Positions 52,819 through 64,000 of a DNA stretch of 64,000 nucleotides are shown in pieces (positions within the stretch are counted from its first letter, which is position 1; each line of letters opens with the position of its first letter). Both the position numbers and the translations under genes were made by a program. Source of the stretch: Pithys albifrons albifrons. Its lineage: Eukaryota > Chordata > Aves > Passeriformes > Thamnophilidae. The notes under the pieces were generated by a model. The model made no database searches and was not told where the DNA came from. It saw only the letters and a list, made by a program, of their open reading frames with translations. The stretch lies in assembly GCF_047495875.1 (NCBI RefSeq), contig NC_092467.1, forward strand, positions 12,117,566 to 12,181,565, given 5' to 3'.

Positions 52819-54604
52819 CTATTCTTCAGAAGCATGAATCAACCTTTCCCATCACTTGCAAATAATAAATAATTCATTAAAACAAGAGTGGATTAAAGCA
52901 GGAGACTGAAATCCCTCTATTCCTAGCCACACTAAATCCATGGGAAACAAGCATTCTGCATATTAATTCCAAGCCGGTGTCCCAAGAATTTCAAAGAGCT
53001 GCCTGACTGTACCACACACCTCAGCTCTCCCTGCCCAGAGTGACCCATCAACTCAAACTTGTACCAGAACAGAACCTCCAGGCACCCTCCACCAACCAGG
53101 CAGGAAAGGTCTTCCCGAGTTCCACACAGGGATTTGATGGACTGGTAAGTACATCCCAAAGGGTAACTGTCCAAAACTTTTAATACAGGACATTTTAATT
53201 TTCCTTTGTAGCCAAAATATCCTCATGTGAAGTTCAAATTTTCCACTTGGAGTGAGCTCCCAGTGAGCTCCCAAACTACTGAGAATGGACTCAGAGTCCA
53301 ACCAGCACCTCGTGCATCACTCCCTCAAGTGGCTGACAGATCTGACAATTAAAACATGTCTAAAATCACATCAAAAGGAATAGCTTTGGTTTTTCTTTAT
53401 GCTACTATTATTTTAAATATCTCAATATGTATTCTATGTAACCCCGTTCTAAATTAAGGAATTCCAGAGCCTCTGTGTTGTTTTATAATGTTACAATGGA
53501 TAAAGAGCATTAAATTTATGCAGATGTCAATTAAAGAATAAAAAACCTGTTCTTGGGGTTTGTTTGGGGTTTTTAAGTGTGCCACAATACATGCACTTGG
53601 AGTTAACAAAACACCCACTGCTTGGGTGAAAGCAAGGGGGAATTTCTTTCCATTCAGAAGGCATGGAAGTCAAAGCATGTTTTCTTGTGGATTGGTGCCA
53701 GTGTCTGCTTCACCTGATGCTATGAAATTAAATATTTTTCTGTTTCTTTAATGTCTGGGGATTTTGAAGCCGCTCAGCAGATTTTTAGGGAAGTAGTCAA
53801 CTGCAGCTCTAACCCAAAGCATATTTAATGAATAGTTCTTTGATTGAAGGAACAAGTGAGTCAATGACTCCACTAGTTTCTGAATTACAGCTTTAAAGGA
53901 ACCACACAGGAAAAATTCAGATAATCTAAAAACAAATAATGGTGGCTAACCATTAACTAGCCAATTCCCCTAATATTCATACAAAATGTCCTGATTGAGT
54001 ACAGCTATTGCACACAGTATATTTATTCTGAGGCCTAGTTTTTTTTTAATTTTGCTCAATTTAAACAGACAACTCCTAAGGTTTTTGAAAGTAAATGATT
54101 AACAAAAGAAAACTTGGACTAATATTTTCAGGCTTCCTGAGCATTCTCTTTGTTTGAAGAGCCACTTTATAAGGAACCATTGGTTGATATCAGAAATCCA
54201 TGGTAAAATTAGAATTTAAAAAAAATAATCCAATTAAATCTTAATTTTTAAAGAATATTACTGAGTTAGTTTAAAAAAAGAACTCAAAAAAACCCCAAAC
54301 AACAGCAGTCCCACCCTGAAGCTCCAGCACTAAATGCCACAAGTCTATAGGGAAATAACTGTATAGGGCAATTCATGAAAAAATTATGAACGTAATTACT
54401 GTATGTGATTAAATGCTCAAACACTGCACATAATGTTTACTTTGAAAACTGATGGACTCCCTAATTCCATATCACCATACCTTTAGCACAGCTGTAATAA
54501 CTACAGTGAATACAATTACCAGCTTTTTTGTAAAAGATACAGACTAGCTTTTTGCAGTTAAAATGAATGATTTTAGAGTATCAGAACCATTTAAACCAAC
54601 TTAC

Positions 54605-54627
54605 GTATCTCTGTCCGGTCTCTGAGA
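54605..54627 (-). CDS. Unidentified minus-strand gene, 23-bp microexon candidate
   Basis: TCTCTAAG acceptor and GATAC|GTAAGT donor (a near-perfect donor) enclose 23 bases, phase 0 in and 2 out, reading SQRPDRD. It is proposed because it links 54858-54894 to 52674-52818 in frame. Exons this short are uncommon, so confidence is low. Confidence 0.4.
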
Positions 54628-54857
54628 CTTAGAGAACAAGGATTTGACCAAAAGATGGTAAAGACAGTTGACAAATGCCAGGGACTTCACTAACCAGCAA
54701 ACTATTAGAGAGTTCAGGCAGAAATTAACAGGATTAAACAATCTTGAAATATAACATATTTAGAATTAAAAACTAAAATTTAAAATTTCTCTCCTTTGAT
54801 GTTAACCTAATTTTCTTTCTGAGAGGATATAAAACATTGTATTTAAAAGCTGCTTAC

Positions 54858-54894
54858 CAGTTTGCCATTTAGATTTGTGTTCCAATTAATAAGG
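54858..54894 (-). CDS. Unidentified minus-strand gene, 37-bp exon candidate
   Basis: A strong acceptor CTTGCCTCCAAACAG and a strong donor CTG|GTAAGC enclose 37 bases with only one open frame, LINWNTNLNGKL (phase 2 in, 0 out). Confidence 0.45.
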
Positions 54895-56426
54895 CTGTTT
54901 GGAGGCAAGAGAGATTGGCATCTCTTGTAAAAGCAAGATCAGACTCACACAACATGCACTTATTGAAATTAAATCCTTTCCCATCCCCTACTTTGGGATC
55001 AGAGACAAAAGGATGGGAGAGGAAAAAAAGAAATTCCACAAGACCAACAGGAATTATTAAGTTTCAGCTTGCCAGATGAACTGTGTTTGATGTGTGTTGC
55101 CATTTGCCCAGCAATAAACTCTCTTTCTAATCAGGTAATTTTTTAAGAGATGAAGACTTTTCTAATTAATCAGCAAGTATGATAAACATAACAGGTACAC
55201 TGCATTCATACATACATAGAGTGACAGATTAAGGAAAAAATTTAATCATAAGCCTTTTGAGTAAATGGATAATAAATTTCCCTTTTCGCCACTAAAGCGC
55301 CTACCAGCATTTTGACAGTAGAAACCACTGTAAGAAAGGTCTGGGAAATGTGCAAGAAAGCTGCTACAAACTAGACTTTTTATGAATTGTCTTGTTAAAA
55401 TCTATGCCAATATTAACCATTGGTCTTAACCTCCATGCTTCCCTACATTACATTTGGTTCCCCTTCTGTCTCTGCATGAAATCTTAAATTGCCCCAGTTG
55501 AATCCATCACACAAAAACTACTAAAGGAAGGTCATGGAAAGGCTGTAACTACACCTGTAAAAGTTAACTGGCTGCTGCCAGAGTAGAAGCCAAGTGCAGG
55601 GTGTCCCTCCTACCAAGTGACTGCCAGCTGTGCCACTGCCTTTGGAAGGCACTGGCAGCCTTTACCAAGTAGAGGGTGACCCCACTCCTGCACTTCCTCC
55701 CACTGGTGGCTTGGTGGCCACACAGCTCCAGGATTCTTTGCCACCAGCCTTTACTTACCACTGTCCTCAGTGACTGCTTCTGTCAGGCCCCAGCCTACAG
55801 ATTTCTTAATTTCTCAAACATCACTCTTTGAGTATTCAGTGCAGTCTTAATATTAAGTGTAATTTAAAAATACACCTTGTGGATATTTTTTTCTACAGAC
55901 TCATACTGCAAGTCTCCAATATTAATTTTACAGAATCTGTGTCATAGTTGGCACTAATTTCACTAGCACAGAACTTTCTCATGTGCTAAGCAAAATAGAG
56001 GATACAAGAACTGTGACTTGGTTTACCAAAAAAAGTCCAACTTCAATTAAAATTCTATCCAAAAGGATTGAAATGCAATCTAAATACATGGTCACCAAGT
56101 AGGCTTTTTATCCATTACTTTTTTTAACAGAAAAGAATACCAGATGGCTTTAATTTCCAAAGCCAAAACACTTTTTATAATTGCATACTTGAGGCTCACA
56201 GATCGCTAAAGTTACACCAATAGATTTGTCCTTCTGAAATTTAGTTACTTTTCTAAACTTTGTTTGCTGTGAGAACATGCAGACAATGCATTAGCTCAGC
56301 TTGATAAAGCACAATAGCTGTTAACAAACAAAGGCAAGCCTCGAAAATGCAACACATCTCTCACTACCACCCCTGAACAACTGCCCCCTATGCTTTTTAT
56401 TAGGAAGATTGAAAGATGCCAATAAC

Positions 56427-56573
56427 CTTACAGCTGGTGACTGTAATAACAGAGGGTAACAAGACAGAAATAATGAATATTTCCTTGTTAAGCAATGTTG
56501 TTTGTGCTGTTCCAAGAGAGATCTGCCAAGAACTTTCCATGCAAACCTTATTTTTCTGGGATCTGTAACTTGG
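56427..56573 (-). CDS. Candidate upstream exon of the unidentified gene
   Basis: A very good acceptor (GATTTTTTGCAG) opens a frame beginning QVTDPRKIRFAWKVLGRSLL. A donor at 56427 (AAG|GTTATT, weak) would give phase 2 out and join exon 54858-54894. A stronger donor at 56432 (GCT|GTAAGG) would give phase 0 and not join. Only the acceptor and the frame are persuasive. Confidence 0.35.
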
Positions 56574-57651
56574 CTGCAAAAAATCCAGCATGATAATACC
56601 CACTTCAAAAGAATTTAGATTACAAGTTCTAAAATACATTTTCATGTTTTGAAATAAATTCAATTTACACTAAATAGGGTAAACAGTTCATCACTTCATT
56701 TTAGTTACTTTATTGCAAGAAAACCTCTGGTTAGCAAGTTTGCACCCCAGATCATTACATGTTTTCTAACTCTTGGGTATTAAATGTCTGAAGTATTGCA
56801 GTGTGAAAGGAGACTTTGTGCTATATAGTCAAGATTCCAGTGGTGTGTATTTTCTTTTTCAGGAAGGCTGTATGAAATCAAATTAAGCACTCATGGGATT
56901 CTATCTGCCAAACAATTCAGTGGAATAAATCTGTGCTAATTCTTAATACGACTCAGCTGACCTGAGTATAAGGCCAGGTTGTGAAAAAGACTGGCTGTTC
57001 AACACACCATTCTCACAAAATATAAGCCCAGAATTTCCATGTGAAACTATGTCAGTTTTGTTTTGTTTTTAAACAAATTATTCCAAGCTTTCAGCCACAC
57101 AAAACTCCAGTTTCAGTTTACCTGCTTCTTTTTTGGCTCATGGCCCATTAGGATAAGGCCACTTTGTACAGTTCCTGCCCAAATAAATATTCTTTCCGTT
57201 GGCAAATAGCAAGATATATAGAAATTAGATATCAGGCACAAGCCAGATTGCAGCCCAATTTCAGAAAGCTCTCTGTCAGGAAAACGTGGTGGCTTCGGCT
57301 TACACATATGAGGAATAAACCTCCCAGGAATTCAAAACTAAAGGAGATGATCAAAACATATAAATGTTATCAATAAATTATAAACTTTTCTGAATATATA
57401 TGGTGAGATAATTCCAAAGGAAACATGAGAAGAAACAGGCCAGAAAACAACATGAGACAGAATAGCTTAAAACATTTCTGCTCATTTTCTTGACTAACAC
57501 GGGTTTTCCCTCCTAGACCACCTTATCCTGCAGAATATCCCTATCTACCTCACTGTTTAAGACAAATTAAAACTAAGTAATTCTATGAAACCACAGCTCC
57601 TCTGAGATTATTTGCAATTCAGCTAACATGCTGAGTACATAAGGACATTAC

Positions 57652-57732
57652 CCTTCTTGAGGAGTTTGGATGAACTGGAGTAAGTCATCACATTCAGATT
57701 CTCACTCTGCTCAGCTCCAGAGCAAACTGAAG
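57652..57732 (-). CDS. Candidate upstream exon of the unidentified gene
   Basis: A strong acceptor (CTGTTCTCCTGCAG) and a donor (AAGG|GTAATG) enclose 81 bases with one open frame, SVCSGAEQSENLNVMTYSSS and six more residues, phase 1 in and out. A small exon at 57306-57337 would follow in phase. The link onward to 56427-56573 is not phase-compatible, so at least one exon is missing or wrong. Confidence 0.35.
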
Positions 57733-57803
57733 CTGCAGGAGAACAGTTCCCCTTGACATTACCGAGGTAAATACTTGAAAAATAACCACTACTGCACTAT
57801 ACA

Positions 57804-57838
57804 ATTAAAAAAAAAAAAAGAAAAGAAAAAGAAAAAAC
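57804..57838. repeat. A-rich (A/G) low-complexity tract
   Basis: A run of 13 A followed by GAAAAGAAAAAGAAAAAAC. Simple sequence. Confidence 0.8.
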
Positions 57839-58085
57839 ATGGGCAGCCAGACAACAGACAAGTAAGAACAAAGAGCTCCTACCAGATCAGTGGAACTTGG
57901 AGCAAAAAGGCAAGGTAGGCAAAAGGCTTCTGCATTACTGGCTCTGTCTGCTCTGCAAGAAGCCACAAAGGGAGCCAGTTACAAGAGGGTGGTGGCCTGG
58001 GAAGCCTGACAGGTCTGCCCCTTTAATCATTAACAGAGACAGCAGAAGCAGACACAGAGCATCTCCATTCAGATGGCTCTTAATC

Positions 58086-58286
58086 TTCTGTTGATACACA
58101 GAAAACCTGCTCTCTAACAGCAGCAAGGATATTTCTGTGGCACTGGGCTCTCTTAAATAATGAAATCAGAGTAATGTCATCAATCAATTTGGACATTTCT
58201 ATTCTTTGTGCCAACAAGTGCAGCTGTGACTGCTGCCTGTCCAGGTGAGACAGCAGAGATAACACTCCCTGCTTTAACAGAGCCAT
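58086..58286 (-). other. Coding-like open frame, possible first exon of the unidentified gene
   Basis: An ATG in good context (CACATGG) opens 68 codons starting MALLKQGVLSLLSHLDRQQS. The pattern is that of amphipathic helices with Leu-rich heptads. A donor GAGCAG|GTTTTC lies near 58109. It is on the same strand as the exons to the left, but no confirmed junction ties it to them. Confidence 0.3.
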
Positions 58287-58289
58287 GTG

Positions 58290-60645
58290 TATTATAGAAC
58301 ATCAATACCATATGAGGACAGAAAAACCAGAGAGATGTATAAACCTTTTGTAGTTAATTTCTCTTTTGAAACTTTCTAGAAGAAATGACCCACATTTTTT
58401 CTTCAAATACAAATAAACTGCATGACATCTTTAACCCAGAAACCCAATTATATATACACTTAAATTTAATCATGTCTGTAGCACCAGTAATTTCAAAAGG
58501 GGACAACATATAGGATTAACCTAAATTTAAAAAAAGAAATCCTTCTTGGTGCCAAGTTTTTATTGCTATATATATACACACACACATTTAATTTAAGGCA
58601 ACTATTAAAATAATTGCTGCTCTTTCCATGTTTCTCATATATACTGAAATTGGGGAGTACTTAAATAAAACTGTTCTATACACAGCTTAAATATCCCATA
58701 CATTTTTCTATCTTTAACATAAACAAATTAAGTTATGCCAAAGGAGAATGAAGTGTAACAGAGTTCTATACACTTGGGTTATGATGACTTTACCATGCAT
58801 GCATAACCAAAATCTTCAGCAGCATCGAGTCACTGTGTATAAATTGTTACAATAAAAATCTTTGACATACACTTTCCACAGCTAACTTTTTAACAGTTAC
58901 CAGCTATGTACACCTGCTAAATAAAAAATTCCTCAATAACTTGTAATTTAAAAATCAGTGAAAAACTTGATTATGATGTTTCAAAGAAGACATATATAAA
59001 AAAGAAAAACCCACCTTACTCTCCTATGCCATTCCTTTGATTACCCTTCCTCATTTATCTTCACTACCACCCCTTCCAAAAAAAAGAATTTCACCGCAAT
59101 AAAATGATACAAGAAATTTACTGTTCTAACCCAGCATTCTCTGCTATTTACTGCTGGTCTCATTCAGACACACATGAGCTTCTGTGAAAACTGGAAGCAA
59201 GGCCAAAACATGGGAAACTGAAGTCTATTCATACACTCTGCTATAAATCATGTACATGCTCAAAACAAATGAGCTTTTATAAATGCTCAGATCTTTCTTC
59301 ACACGTAGAAGCTGCCTGAAAAAAGCCAGTCACAGCATGAAAAAGTGCACAATTTTGTATTCATTCTCATTCAAACTTAGTGAAAAAGTCCTGCTAACTG
59401 ATTTAAACTTCTTATACCTGAATGCACAATTTGAAATCTAGAGTCATGTTCATTTTCCTCTGAACTGGGATGCAACTAAAGCATTATCTAACAACTACCA
59501 TAATGGTATTAATGTGGCATTTTGGTTTTGAACAAAGTATTTTTCTGAATGTAGATTTCCAACTGCATTTTGCTAAGCCAGCTCTAGTATTTAAAGGTCA
59601 TATTCATTAAAAACCACCTCTAGAATTTTCCTCAGAAAACATGTCAGGCACTAGGTCATCATAAAAGACATAGTAGACACATTTCTCTTCATGAAACAGG
59701 GTAGGATCTATTCCATATGGTTTTATGTATATTTTATGTATAATAAAAGATATCAGTTATACCAAGGTATTTGTTTTCTTCACAGACAACCTGGCAACAG
59801 TGGAATGTCAAGAAGGAGAAGGCCCAGGAATCAGCAAGTATTGCACAGCACACATGGGAAGAAATCTCATCTAAAACCCCCTAGAACAAGAGCAATTCCA
59901 AGAGATGGGAAGAACACAAAAGTAGCCAGTGTCGAAAACAGATTTTATAAAGTTAAACTAAATTTAACAATCTCAGAAAAGAAGGCACCAAAGTAACCAG
60001 AGGAAAAGAGAAAACAAACCAAACAGTCTCTCATGTTGAGAGCGATGAGAGGTTTTGCCTCTCACAGCCCACAGATCTGTTGCCTGATTGGTGAGCAGTG
60101 GAACTGGGGGGGAAGATGTAGATTTTTTTTAATCTCCTTCACAGAGCTACATTAGGTCAAAGCCAAGTTGAGGAAACGAAACCAGTAGCATTCAAGTATT
60201 AAGATAAGTGACTATTGGGTACCACACTTGATTCTCATTGAGAAGCTTTTTTGGTTGTGCAGATTTCAGTAGTAGCAAATGAGCTAAAGTAGCTACTGCT
60301 TCACCTTTTTCTTTTTTTAATTTTAACTGTATCAAAAAACACCAACAATTCAAGTAAAATGTCCTACAACCCTTTATTTTCCCTTTGACTCATTACTCTC
60401 TAGAATATATGAAGTTGATAAACTGTTTTCTTCCCTTTTAAATACCTCAGCACTTTCTGATTACAAAATAATAGAAGAAATTGAAAGACAGTAATTATGT
60501 AACTGTTCTTGTACTTTCATATCATCCTAAAACACTCCCTTCCAAAATTATGCTCTGAGAAAACTCCCAGCTTGCAGAAACTACATACGTGCATGTCGGT
60601 AATAATGCCAAAGAAGTGTAATAATTCAATCGCTCTCTTCATTAT
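58290..60645. other. Mostly unassigned AT-rich DNA
   Basis: I see TA/CA dinucleotide tracts (58568-58586) and no confident gene. One weak plus-strand exon candidate at 59786-59996 is listed separately. Confidence 0.4.
59786..59996 (+). other. Weak plus-strand terminal-exon candidate
   Basis: A good acceptor (TTGTTTTCTTCACAG) is followed by an open frame of about 70 codons to TAA, rich in Arg and Lys (NSGMSRRRRPRNQQ). No upstream partner exon was found, so this may be chance. Confidence 0.2.
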
Positions 60646-61040
60646 CATAGAATGGCCTGGGTTGGATGGGACCTTAAAGATCATCTAGTTCTAAGAAAAG
60701 TGGCTTTAAAGAACTGCCAGATCTGGTCAACTTCTTTGTCCCTAAGGACAGTTTCCCAGGGGATCTCATTCACCAGCTCCTTAAAAACCTGGAAGTTTGT
60801 TCTTCCAAAGTTCAGGGTCCCGACTTAGCTCCTCACCAGGCCCACACTCCTTGAGATGACAAACTCCACTAGGGAGTGGTCACTACAACCCAGGCTCTAA
60901 TGAGCTCCTCTGCACTGGTGAGCACCAGCTCCAACAATCTTTCTTTTCTGGTTGGTTCACCTAATCCCCAGACCAAGAAATTGTCCTCTACCCACTCCAG
61001 GAGTCTCCCAGATTGCTTCTAGTCAACTGGATTGCTAGTT
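60646..61040 (-). mobile_element. CR1 LINE lacking its middle, with 3' end at left
   Basis: The left edge has ATCATAGAATGG, then GGGTTGGATGGGACCTTAAA and GATCATCTAGTT, the reverse complement of the CR1 3' terminus. Immediately to the right the sequence becomes internal CR1 coding region (endonuclease end; reverse reading ...CCTGGGTTGTAGTGACCACT...). Several kilobases of reverse-transcriptase sequence between them are absent. Confidence 0.7.
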
Positions 61041-61059
61041 AAAAATATAATATCTTAAC

Positions 61060-64000
61060 TCTTAGAGTTTTATCATTGCTTATAAAGAAGTGTATTTAAT
61101 AAAAGGTCCTAAGTTTAAGAGGATGGAATATCAGTAATTCAGTTTCATTTTTAGGCTGGAATAACCTCACAGAGATCTATAGATTGCCTGTTCAACCTCA
61201 CATACGCAATACAAAACCTGCTGAAGTCAACAAACTTGTTCCTTGAGACTCGCATTGAGACATGACTGGTTCTCGGTCTGTATGTTCAGTCCCACAGCAC
61301 CACATCAAGTTGTGCATGCTGCCTCTTTGCCAGGGGTTACAGGCTACAGGGTGTACCCCTCCCTTCAGCCAAAACCATTTCTATCACGACTGCTATCCTC
61401 TAAGCTGAGGCAAACAGATGGGATTATCTTAATTAGGCAAATTTGATAACAGCAATTAAAGATAATATGCCCACAGTGTTATTCCAAGCTTGTTTCCAAC
61501 ATCAAGACTGAAGCATTACCCAGCAGAATAGTTGCTGTGAGCTGCTGTGTTTGTGGATTTGCCTTAACGCCACCAGGTAATCTGACATGGAAATGTTCTT
61601 CCTACTCTTCATAGGTAGCCTGATAAACTAGCTGTTCACCAGCACCAAGTCTGGCTACAGACAGTGCCACTGCAAAAAGGGTAATGATATTGCTAATTTA
61701 AAACCTTTTACTTTACCTTTATCATCAAGTATTGTGAAGGAAGAAACTATGCATGAAATGTTATTCCAGTTTGAACACTCTATAATCTAGCACTAGCCTG
61801 AATTTAGTCTACAAGCCTCTTCAGAAGCCAAGGGAAAAAAATTATCTCCCTAGGTTAGAATTATTAGCAACAACTGCCATCAACACCATTATTCACCATT
61901 ATTCACAGCTTAGTGGTCATATTTGTTCCTGTTGCCTGACTACAGCCATGGTACACCCACTGCATAAATGGCAAGACATATGACACCGAAGAATCAGGTC
62001 TATGATGTAATCGTGGCACAAAACTAGTCAAATGGGTTTCTAATTTAGGGTAAAGGGAGGGGAAAGGAAGGGAGAAAGAAGGGGAAAAAATAAAAATCTG
62101 TCACCTGATTGTCTTACTTTTCAATACTTTGTCTTTCCACTTGGAATTAACCTGAAAGTATAAAATACTCTGCAGAAGAAAGATTATGTGCAGAAGAGAT
62201 TATCACTGTTTAAAATCTTTTAAGATGGATAAACAGGTGCAGAAAGGGATGACCCCAACTCAGCTTTCCTGTATTTTACCCTGAGCAATTACAGCAAATT
62301 TTAATCATTTTTCATGTTGCTTGTTGGTATCTTTGACAGAGCAATAACCAAGATGACACTGTGGAATCTCTGCAAAAGTAGAACTGGCACAAGAACACCA
62401 GCAACTAGTGGTGATGTCTTCTTTATATTAATGCATTCACTACTGGGAGCACTAAGGAAATGAAAAACCACTTTCATTGCAGTTACTACAAGACAGCATT
62501 TTTAGATTTTGTTCTGTGCCTCTGAACAGGTTTCATCAGCACAAATGGTGCACCCAGAAAAATTTCTGCATTTCAGACTAGACTGGTAGCAATGTTTATA
62601 TATGTACCTATCCCTAATTATATCTATTGCCATTTCTGAGATGCATTCTCTGCAACAATACTGTTTTCTTTTTTTTTAACTCAGAAGAGGCTCATGACTG
62701 CAAAAATTTTGGAAGGTCAGACTTTGCTACAGGCAAGCCTCACTAGTCCCAGTGTCTACTACAGTGTATGTGATGTTTTGCAAGTGCATATGAACAGATT
62801 ATAAATACAAGCGTACTTTAAATATAACTGATGAGTCCTTATTTGGATTATGCCACATTTCTTTTAGAAAGCTGTTTCTGTAAGTTTCATATTATTTTAT
62901 ATGGACTAATTTTTAATATTTTGATCTCCCAGAGTGGATCCTATATCCATCATAGCTAAATAATGGCTTTATAGTTTTCCTAAGCATGTTTTCCTGTATG
63001 TTGATCTAATTTTTAGGCATTTTCTTAGTCATACCAGAAACAAACTAGTTGGTATCTGGAATACACTTTTTAATTTTTTTTAATAGCTCTAATCATTTGA
63101 GGTTTTAAGGCTTATGAATTTCCGGTGTTTGCTGTTAAATATGCAGGAAGAATTAATAAAGTTTTCTAGTGAAAGTATAAAAATATTGTCAAATAATGTT
63201 TAGTAATAAATAGTAACTAAGGTTCTAATATAACTTATTTTCAAAGTATGTGTAAAAAAATAATTCAGGAAAATGTGCCAATAGAGATCTTACTTCAGCT
63301 GTTGAAAGCTATGCATATAGTCATTCTGAATAGAGACCAAGTCACACTTGTATGTTTATTTTGCATTATTATTACAATTTCTGCTGCAGAGGATCTGGGA
63401 CTTTCAGTCATACACCTGCTAAGGCAAGGATTTTCTGAACTCTCTTCCTCTCATCCCTTCAAGCTATGTACCACTTGTGAGTGGTATGCATGACAGTTTG
63501 GGAATCCCATCCCAGAGAGAGTATATAGGGAGATACTCAGCAATAATTTCTTGAAATATTGACCTCCATGACCCTTTCATTTACTCGTTACTAATAAATA
63601 TAGATACATGTCTGTAAAACTGTAAAATACTCTTGCCTCATACTCATGATGTTTGTCTCACTGTGCACATGAAGTGCTAGAAGAACACACAGCCACAGAG
63701 CAATGGAAAAAACTCTGTCCAGATCAATTCACAGTCCAATTGAAACACGAAGAAATAACTATCTAGCGAGAATATTATTTGAACTCTTACGACCGTGTCT
63801 AAATATTCTTTCCCAGACTCAGCGGAGCTAAAGAAAAACCCCAAACCAACGCACCTCAGGCTGCTGCCCTCCACTAACAGAGCTGCTGGAGCACCCAGGC
63901 TGGAGGGGACGGAGGGCACAGCTCGACATTACCAACCTATACATGCAGTATATACATATTGTATATAAAGTAACTCTGCTGCCAAACTGGTGATGCCCCG
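61060..64000. other. Intergenic or intronic, unassigned
   Basis: I see no exon or repeat that I can support. A slightly GC-richer block near 63810-63930 has a donor-like GTAAGA on the minus strand and could be a 5' exon, but evidence is thin. In human the next gene in this direction is CAMSAP2; no CAMSAP2 exon is recognisable here. Confidence 0.4.

Noticed and set aside
52932..53301. Two overlapping minus-strand frames of about 80 codons
   Set aside because: No good splice pair fits the phases of the neighbouring exons. The GTGAGCTCCCA repeat and ordinary composition suggest non-coding DNA.
55764..55799. 36-bp segment with a strong donor (GTG|GTAAGT) on the minus strand
   Set aside because: Its only open frame leaves in phase 1, which does not join the exon at 54858-54894, so I did not add it to the gene model.
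1..64000. CRISPR arrays, operons, tRNA or rRNA genes
   Set aside because: None seen. The direct repeats present are tandem promoter repeats and microsatellites, and the gene structure is eukaryotic throughout.

Overview
The window is vertebrate nuclear DNA, most probably from a bird. It has no operons or prokaryotic signals. Short coding exons with GT/AG splice sites are spread through AT-rich DNA with two CpG islands. The interspersed repeats are of avian type: several CR1 LINE fragments and an ERVL-like LTR element. The two named genes are orthologues of human KIF14 and DDX59, next to each other and on the same strand as in human 1q32, but with compact introns. Identifications come from reading the translations against remembered family features; no search was run.

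Layout, left to right. 1-16 kb: intergenic, AT-rich, no gene I can support. It holds an isolated GC-rich patch with a 41-bp repeat (about 9.26-9.48 kb), a CR1 endonuclease fragment (about 11.0-11.35 kb) and a 1.43-kb non-autonomous LTR retrotransposon flanked by a 5-bp duplication (13540-14970). 15.9-39.8 kb: KIF14, minus strand, with 29 coding exons whose phases all join, giving 1640 codons. Its CpG-island promoter carries a fourfold 51-bp repeat. 40.05-41.88 kb: short spacer. 41.9-49.8 kb: DDX59, minus strand, 7 coding exons, 620 codons, with a CpG-island promoter that has a YY1-like site. About 49.82-50.37 kb: a probable solo retroviral LTR lying just upstream of DDX59 in the same orientation. 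50.9-54.9 kb: a set of six phase-compatible exons on the minus strand, read as the 3' half of a gene I do not recognise; weaker exon candidates continue to about 58.3 kb. 58.3-64 kb: mostly unassigned, with a CR1 element that lacks its middle and one weak plus-strand exon candidate.

Functionally, KIF14 is a mitotic kinesin-3 acting in the midzone and cytokinesis. DDX59 is a zinc-finger DEAD-box RNA helicase linked to ciliary signalling. They are neighbours but have separate promoters. The main points for follow-up are the unidentified gene, the repeated splice-donor-like sequence at the KIF14 promoter, DEVD in place of DEAD in DDX59, a Cys in the kinesin DLAGSER motif, and the LTR beside the DDX59 promoter.
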